A DNA stretch of 64,000 bases from JAKPUX01 sp964436305 (lineage in GTDB: Bacteria > Zhuqueibacterota > Zhuqueibacteria > Residuimicrobiales > Residuimicrobiaceae), in NCBI GenBank assembly GCA_964436305.1, contig CAYTCI010000002.1, forward strand, positions 1-64,000, in the 5' to 3' direction. Positions 60,721-64,000 of the stretch are shown here, piece after piece. Position 1 is the first letter of the stretch. Each line of letters begins with the position of its first letter. Made by a program: the position numbers and the translations under genes. The notes beneath the pieces are model-generated. The model was given only the letters and a program-made list of their open reading frames with translations. It had not been told where the DNA came from and made no database searches.

Positions 60721-61094
60721 CAGCCCCGGAAGACCTGCTGTATACCAAGGAACATGAGTGGGTTCGTGTTGAAGGTGACATCGCGGTGGTCGGCATCACG
60801 GAGTATGCCCAGGGCGAGCTCGGCGATGTCGTCTTTGTCGAGCTGCCGCAAGTCGGCGCCGAACTGACCCAGAACGATTCTTTCGGCACCATTGAAGCGG
60901 TCAAGGCGGTCTCGGATCTTTTCGCGCCGCTTTCGGGTAAAGTAACCGAGACCAACGCGCAGCTGACGGATGCCCCGGAGACGGTGAACAAGGATCCCTA
61001 TGGCGCGGGCTGGATGGTCAAACTCCACATCTCCAATCCGGGCGAGATGGCATCCCTGATGAAGGCCGATGCCTACAAGGCGATGATCGGCTGA
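60717..61094 (+). CDS. gcvH: Glycine cleavage system H protein
   Basis: The 125-residue protein is a complete H protein: YTKEHEWVRVEGDIAVVGITEYAQ, ELGDVVFVELPQVG and the lipoylated Lys63 in FGTIEAVKAVSDLFAPLSG. It carries the aminomethyl intermediate in glycine cleavage and can serve in lipoyl relay. It is translationally coupled to accC; no GcvT or GcvP is encoded here. Confidence 0.97.
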   Translation: MTAPEDLLYTKEHEWVRVEGDIAVVGITEYAQGELGDVVFVELPQVGAELTQNDSFGTIEAVKAVSDLFAPLSGKVTETNAQLTDAPETVNKDPYGAGWMVKLHISNPGEMASLMKADAYKAMIG

Positions 61095-61311
61095 GTCGTG
61101 GATCACGGCGGTAGCGCGCCGATGGTGGCTGAAAGTTGGCCGACTGTTTCAAAAATGAGACACCCAGGTCACGGCGGCCCGCTGCCTCTCGTGGAGGAAA
61201 TGGCTTTAAGTACAAGTAAAACAGTACATCATTGTCGATGCCAGCCGGCTGCATCTGACGCAGCTTTTTGGTATGATTATTGTACCTCATACCGTAAATG
61301 TAAAAAAATAC
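61095..61311. other. Non-coding region after gcvH
   Basis: No ORF is convincing here. A perfect 7-bp inverted repeat, GGTATGA (61270-61276) and TCATACC (61287-61293), with a 10-nt loop is the only clear element and may be an operator or hairpin. It lies about 20 bp upstream of the -35 box at 61312. Confidence 0.5.
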
Positions 61312-61340
61312 TTGCAAATTTCTTTTTTCATTGTTACTTT
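61312..61340 (+). promoter_or_regulatory. Promoter candidate TTGCAA-17-TACTTT
   Basis: TTGCAA (61312-61317), a 17-bp spacer and TACTTT (61335-61340). It would start a transcript near 61347 that runs through the long hairpin and terminator ahead of the PorV-like gene. Confidence 0.45.
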
Positions 61341-61346
61341 TTAGTG

Positions 61347-61534
61347 TTGAAAACGAGTTTGACCGTACAGGAGAAAGCCTATATCCATTCGTTAGAGTTT
61401 TTTAAACCAGTCTGATCAAGACACGCTTTAACTGGTGTTGCTTTAACGAATACGTATAGGCTTCTTGCACTATTTTCCGAATGTCCATGGGCGAGAAGCT
61501 GTAATGATTCAGCCCGACATTCGGATTTTTTTTT
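61347..61534 (+). ncRNA. Candidate structured RNA or leader upstream of the PorV-like gene
   Basis: A long imperfect hairpin occupies 61375-61464: AAGCCTATA (61375-61383) and TATAGGCTT pair for 9 bp, a 3x3 mismatch follows, then ATTCGTTA (61387-61394) pairs with TAACGAAT for 8 bp. Inside, ACCAGT (61406-61411) pairs with ACTGGT (61431-61436). A terminator follows at 61477-61534. There is no ORF. It could be a small RNA or an attenuating leader of the gene at 61577. I recognise no known riboswitch. Confidence 0.5.
61477..61534 (+). terminator. Intrinsic terminator just before the PorV-like gene
   Basis: CCGAATGTC (61477-61485) and GACATTCGG (61516-61524) are a perfect 9-bp stem, with an inner GGGC/GCCC pair, followed by A and nine T (61526-61534). 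It ends 43 bp before the ATG at 61577, a typical attenuator position. Confidence 0.8.
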
Positions 61535-61576
61535 GAAGAGCAGCAAACTGGATCGTGTGTTCACCGGGAGGATGTC

Positions 61577-62656
61577 ATGAAAAACCTGTTTAAATGTCTG
61601 ATTGCGGTCGTCATTCTCGGCTCTTTCGCTTCGGCCTTTGCAGTCAGCGAATCCGCCGTCTTGTTCCTGCAGATTTCGCCCGGCGCTCGCGCCGCCGGCA
61701 TGGGCGAAGCCTTCGTTGGTCTGGCCGATGACGCCACCGCCGTCTATTACAACCCGGCCGGCCTGGGATTCCAGCGGGGACGGGAACTCACCCTGATGCA
61801 TACCAACTGGCTGCCGCAGCTCGGCACCGACCTCTTCTATGAATTCGGCGCCTATCGCATGCATTTCGAAAACATCGGCACCATCGGTATCAACGTCACC
61901 TATCTCAATCTTGGTACCCAGTCGCGCACCGATGAATCGGGCCCCGATCCGATCGGCGAATTCTCCAGCAACGAGTATGCCATCTCGCTGACCTACGGCA
62001 CCCAGCTGAGCGAAAAGTTGGCCGTCGGTCTGGGCGCGCGCTTCATTCAATCCAACCTGTCGCCCTTCGGCGCCGGTTCCGAGCAGGGCGATGGCCGCGC
62101 CAGCGCCTTCGGCTTTGACCTCGCTGCCCTCTACAAGATCTCCAACACCTTCAGCGCAGGCGCCAACCTCTCCAATATGGGTCCCAAAATCACCTATATC
62201 GACGCCTCTCAGGCCGACCCCCTGCCGACCAACCTCCGCGTCGGTTTCGCCGCACATGCCATCAACAACAAGTACAACAAGCTGACCTTCGTCGCCGATC
62301 TCAACAAGACGATGGTCAAACGCTACTCGGATGGCACCTCCGATCCCTTTTACAAGGCGATCTTCACCTCTCCCTGGGTCGAGAAAAAGCGCACGGGCGC
62401 TTCCAACGACACCAGCAACGTCCAGTATGACAACGTTTTCAAGGGAATCGTCAGCGGCGGCGCCGAATACTGGTACAACGACCTCTTCGCCCTGCGCGCC
62501 GGCTATTACTGGGACCCGGACGGCAAGGTGGACTATTTCAGCCTCGGCGCCGGTATCGCCTACAACCTTTACCGCTTCGATTTCAGCTATGTCTCGGCCG
62601 ATGAGGGCCATCCCCTCGCCAACACCATGCGCTTTTCGCTGAGCATCGGCTTTTAA
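61577..62656 (+). CDS. PorV/PorQ family outer-membrane protein
   Basis: The 359-residue protein has a signal peptide ending ASAFA (~1-22) and the family start SAVLFLQISPGARAAGMGEA followed by FVGLADDATAVYYNPAGLGF. The rest alternates beta strands (barrel of the FadL/PorV type) and ends in SLSIGF, with a C-terminal Phe suited to outer-membrane assembly. In T9SS, PorV receives cargo from the translocon for release or attachment. GGGAGG precedes the ATG. It is followed by an M6-like gene. Confidence 0.9.
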   Translation: MKNLFKCLIAVVILGSFASAFAVSESAVLFLQISPGARAAGMGEAFVGLADDATAVYYNPAGLGFQRGRELTLMHTNWLPQLGTDLFYEFGAYRMHFENIGTIGINVTYLNLGTQSRTDESGPDPIGEFSSNEYAISLTYGTQLSEKLAVGLGARFIQSNLSPFGAGSEQGDGRASAFGFDLAALYKISNTFSAGANLSNMGPKITYIDASQADPLPTNLRVGFAAHAINNKYNKLTFVADLNKTMVKRYSDGTSDPFYKAIFTSPWVEKKRTGASNDTSNVQYDNVFKGIVSGGAEYWYNDLFALRAGYYWDPDGKVDYFSLGAGIAYNLYRFDFSYVSADEGHPLANTMRFSLSIGF

Positions 62657-62679
62657 GCGATCATTTGGCGGTTCCGCAC

Positions 62680-62711
62680 AAGGGCAAAAGCTTGCAAAAG
62701 CTTTTGCCCTT
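62680..62711. other. Perfect 14-bp hairpin with GCAA tetraloop
   Basis: AAGGGCAAAAGCTT (62680-62693), loop GCAA, and AAGCTTTTGCCCTT (62698-62711) pair without mismatch. It sits 23 bp after the PorV-like stop. There is no T run on the plus strand, so it may be a terminator without a tail, an RNA stabiliser or an operator overlapping the next promoter. Confidence 0.6.
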
Positions 62712-62738
62712 CGCATATTGTACCCCGCGCAGTATCTT
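62710..62738 (+). promoter_or_regulatory. Weak promoter candidate TTCGCA-17-TATCTT
   Basis: TTCGCA (62710-62715), a 17-bp spacer and TATCTT (62733-62738), 25 bp before the ATG at 62764. The -35 box is poor and overlaps the 14-bp hairpin. Confidence 0.3.
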
Positions 62739-62763
62739 GGTTTCTCATTTTCCGGGTCGGATC

Positions 62764-64000
62764 ATGCAACGACGCTTTTTCCGCTTTCTCCCCGCCCTTT
62801 GCCTTCTCGGGGCCTTGTTGGCCGCTGCAGCCTCGCCGCTCTTTGCCGCCGGCATGCCCGGCGCGCGTATCCTCGCCGCACCCCTGGCCGCGCCACGCCT
62901 GACCCAGGGGCCGGTGCGCATCCTCGCCCTGCGCGTCGAATTCGTCGCCGATGACCTCGCCACCACGACCGGCAACGGCCGCTTCGATCTCGGCAGCACC
63001 TCCAGCAATCCCCTGGACCCGCCGCCGCACAACCGCACCTATTTCCAGCACCAACTGCTCGGTCTGGCCAACTATTTTGCCCGCGTCTCGGGCGGCCGCG
63101 TTCAGATTTCGGCCGATACCTTCCCGCAGGCGGAGAACGAGGCCTACCAGCTGCAGCACGACATGGTCTGGTACAGCGGCATGGAGGACGAAACCCTGCA
63201 GCAGCAGCGCTGGGCGGAGTTGCTGCGTGATGCCCTGCAGCTGGCTTCCGCCGGCGGCGGGATCGATTTCAGCCGTTACGACGCGCTGATGGTCTTTCAT
63301 GCCGGCGCCGGCCAGGATTTTGCTTTCGACATCGACTATACCCCCTACGACATCCAGTCGGTCTATATGGATGCGGCGGCGCTCGCCGGCGGCCTCGGTG
63401 AGGATCCCGCCACCTTCAAGGGTATCGCCTGCCCGGGCGGCGTCTACTTCCGCAACGGCATCATTTTGCCCGAAACCCAGAACCAGGAAGGTTACAACCT
63501 CGGCCTGCTCGGCACCATCACCCTGCTCTTCGGCAGTCAGCTCGGCATGCCCAGCCTCTTTGACACCCGCAGCGGCCGCGCCGGCATCGGCTCCTGGGGG
63601 CTGATGGACCAGGGCTCCTACAATTTCCAGGGGTACATCCCCGCCGAGCCGAGCGCCTGGGAAAAGATCTATATGGGCTGGGAGAGCCCGGTCGTCGTCC
63701 AGAGCGGCAAGGGGGTGCGCATCGGCGCATCGCGAACCGTCTCGGCCCCGCACATCATCAAGGTGCCGGTGACGGCCAGCGAATACTATCTCATCGAAAA
63801 CCGTCAGCGCGATCCCAACCAGGACCACCGGACCATCGGCCGCGACGAGAACGGCAAAAAGGCTGAATTCGACTCGACCGGCCGCGTCGTTGCCGCAGCC
63901 GGCATCGGCGTGCTGACCCGCGTTGACGAATACGATTTCGGCCTCCCCGGCGGCGGACTGCTGATCTGGCATATCGATGAGGCCGTGATTCAGGCCAATC
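62764..64000 (+). CDS. M6-peptidase-like secreted protein lacking the zinc motif, 3' end outside the window
   Basis: The frame is open from ATG 62764 to the window end (412 codons seen). A signal peptide (MQRRFFRFLPALCLLGALLAA...) ends near residue 28. The body follows M6-type proteins: VRILALRVEFVADD, FQHQLLGLANYFARVSGGRV, then GIGSWGLMDQGSYNFQG, corresponding to the GVWDVM region of the peptidase at 8430. The segment expected to read HExxHxxGxPDLYD is LLFGSQLGMPSLFD, so both zinc histidines and the catalytic Glu are gone. It is probably a non-catalytic structural relative. Any C-terminal sorting domain lies beyond the window. Confidence 0.85.
   Translation, partial: MQRRFFRFLPALCLLGALLAAAASPLFAAGMPGARILAAPLAAPRLTQGPVRILALRVEFVADDLATTTGNGRFDLGSTSSNPLDPPPHNRTYFQHQLLGLANYFARVSGGRVQISADTFPQAENEAYQLQHDMVWYSGMEDETLQQQRWAELLRDALQLASAGGGIDFSRYDALMVFHAGAGQDFAFDIDYTPYDIQSVYMDAAALAGGLGEDPATFKGIACPGGVYFRNGIILPETQNQEGYNLGLLGTITLLFGSQLGMPSLFDTRSGRAGIGSWGLMDQGSYNFQGYIPAEPSAWEKIYMGWESPVVVQSGKGVRIGASRTVSAPHIIKVPVTASEYYLIENRQRDPNQDHRTIGRDENGKKAEFDSTGRVVAAAGIGVLTRVDEYDFGLPGGGLLIWHIDEAVIQAN

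Noticed and set aside
61098..61415. 105-codon open frame after gcvH
   Set aside because: Composition is unlike a protein of this genome, there is no ribosome site, and it runs through the promoter and the start of the hairpin.

Overview
The window is GC-rich, densely packed bacterial chromosome, with about 52 protein genes and no tRNA, rRNA, CRISPR array, insertion sequence or prophage that I can see. It reads as core chromosome with short accessory stretches. Several genes point to a Gram-negative member of the FCB group outside the classical Bacteroidota (a KSB1-, Calditrichota- or Ignavibacteria-like lineage). These are a TonB-dependent receptor, a secreted M6-type peptidase ending in a type IX secretion (T9SS) type A sorting domain of the NYPNPFNP kind, two PorV/PorQ-like barrels, and lipoproteins. 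The lineage is an inference from protein style; no marker gene settles it here.

Layout. 1-4471 (+): TonB receptor, thiamine pyrophosphokinase and Na+/solute symporter, probably a thiamine-scavenging operon. 4424-7066 (-): B12/radical SAM protein and YitT membrane protein. 7193-8161 (+): quinone oxidoreductase. 8430-10856 (+): T9SS-exported M6 peptidase with an excellent sigma-54 promoter in front. 10969-14465 (+): multi-PAS histidine kinase and NarL-type regulator. 14470-14708: candidate small RNA with its own promoter and terminator. 14728-18359 (-): rubredoxin and MetH. 18510-19313 (+): MazG. 19310-23547 (-): HIT protein, EF-G-like GTPase, AMP-ligase. 23774-25300 (+): S41 peptidase. 25544-31622 (+): signalling block of REC-GGDEF, HAMP/PAS kinase, REC protein, PAS kinase and NtrC-type activator. 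31629-33748 (-): PflX-like radical SAM protein and metallophosphoesterase. 34052-42834 (+): PBP4-type DacB, adenylate cyclase, PorV-like/TPR fusion, NusG-II protein, Gx transporter, large TPR lipoprotein. 42867-45966 (+): PyrK, PyrD, RlpA, CdsA. 46044-47852 (-): M55 and M29 peptidases. 48051-61094 (+): a long housekeeping run of EcfT, TruA, transaldolase, HtrA, PurB, PurC, PssA, DUF4321, two TatA proteins, GatA, GatB, EF-P, AccB, AccC and GcvH. 61312-61534: a second candidate structured RNA. 61577-end (+): PorV-like protein and an M6-like protein, cut by the window end, that has lost its zinc motif.

How it fits together. The housekeeping runs are tightly coupled, with many 4-nt ATGA overlaps. 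The envelope theme recurs: phospholipid synthesis (CdsA, PssA), cell wall (DacB, RlpA), periplasmic proteolysis (HtrA, S41), Tat and T9SS export. The signalling block encodes both c-di-GMP synthesis and a sigma-54 activator, and one strong sigma-54 promoter precedes the secreted peptidase gene, so regulated secretion is a reasonable hypothesis. Promoters I could place repeatedly show TTGnnn, a 17-bp spacer and TATnTT rather than TATAAT.

The most interesting items are the two candidate RNAs, the catalytically dead M6 homologue, the EF-G-like GTPase with Tyr instead of the catalytic His, EF-P with Arg32, the PorV-TPR fusion, and the REC protein with a degenerate kinase-like tail. Nothing here is a clearly new defence or mobile system.
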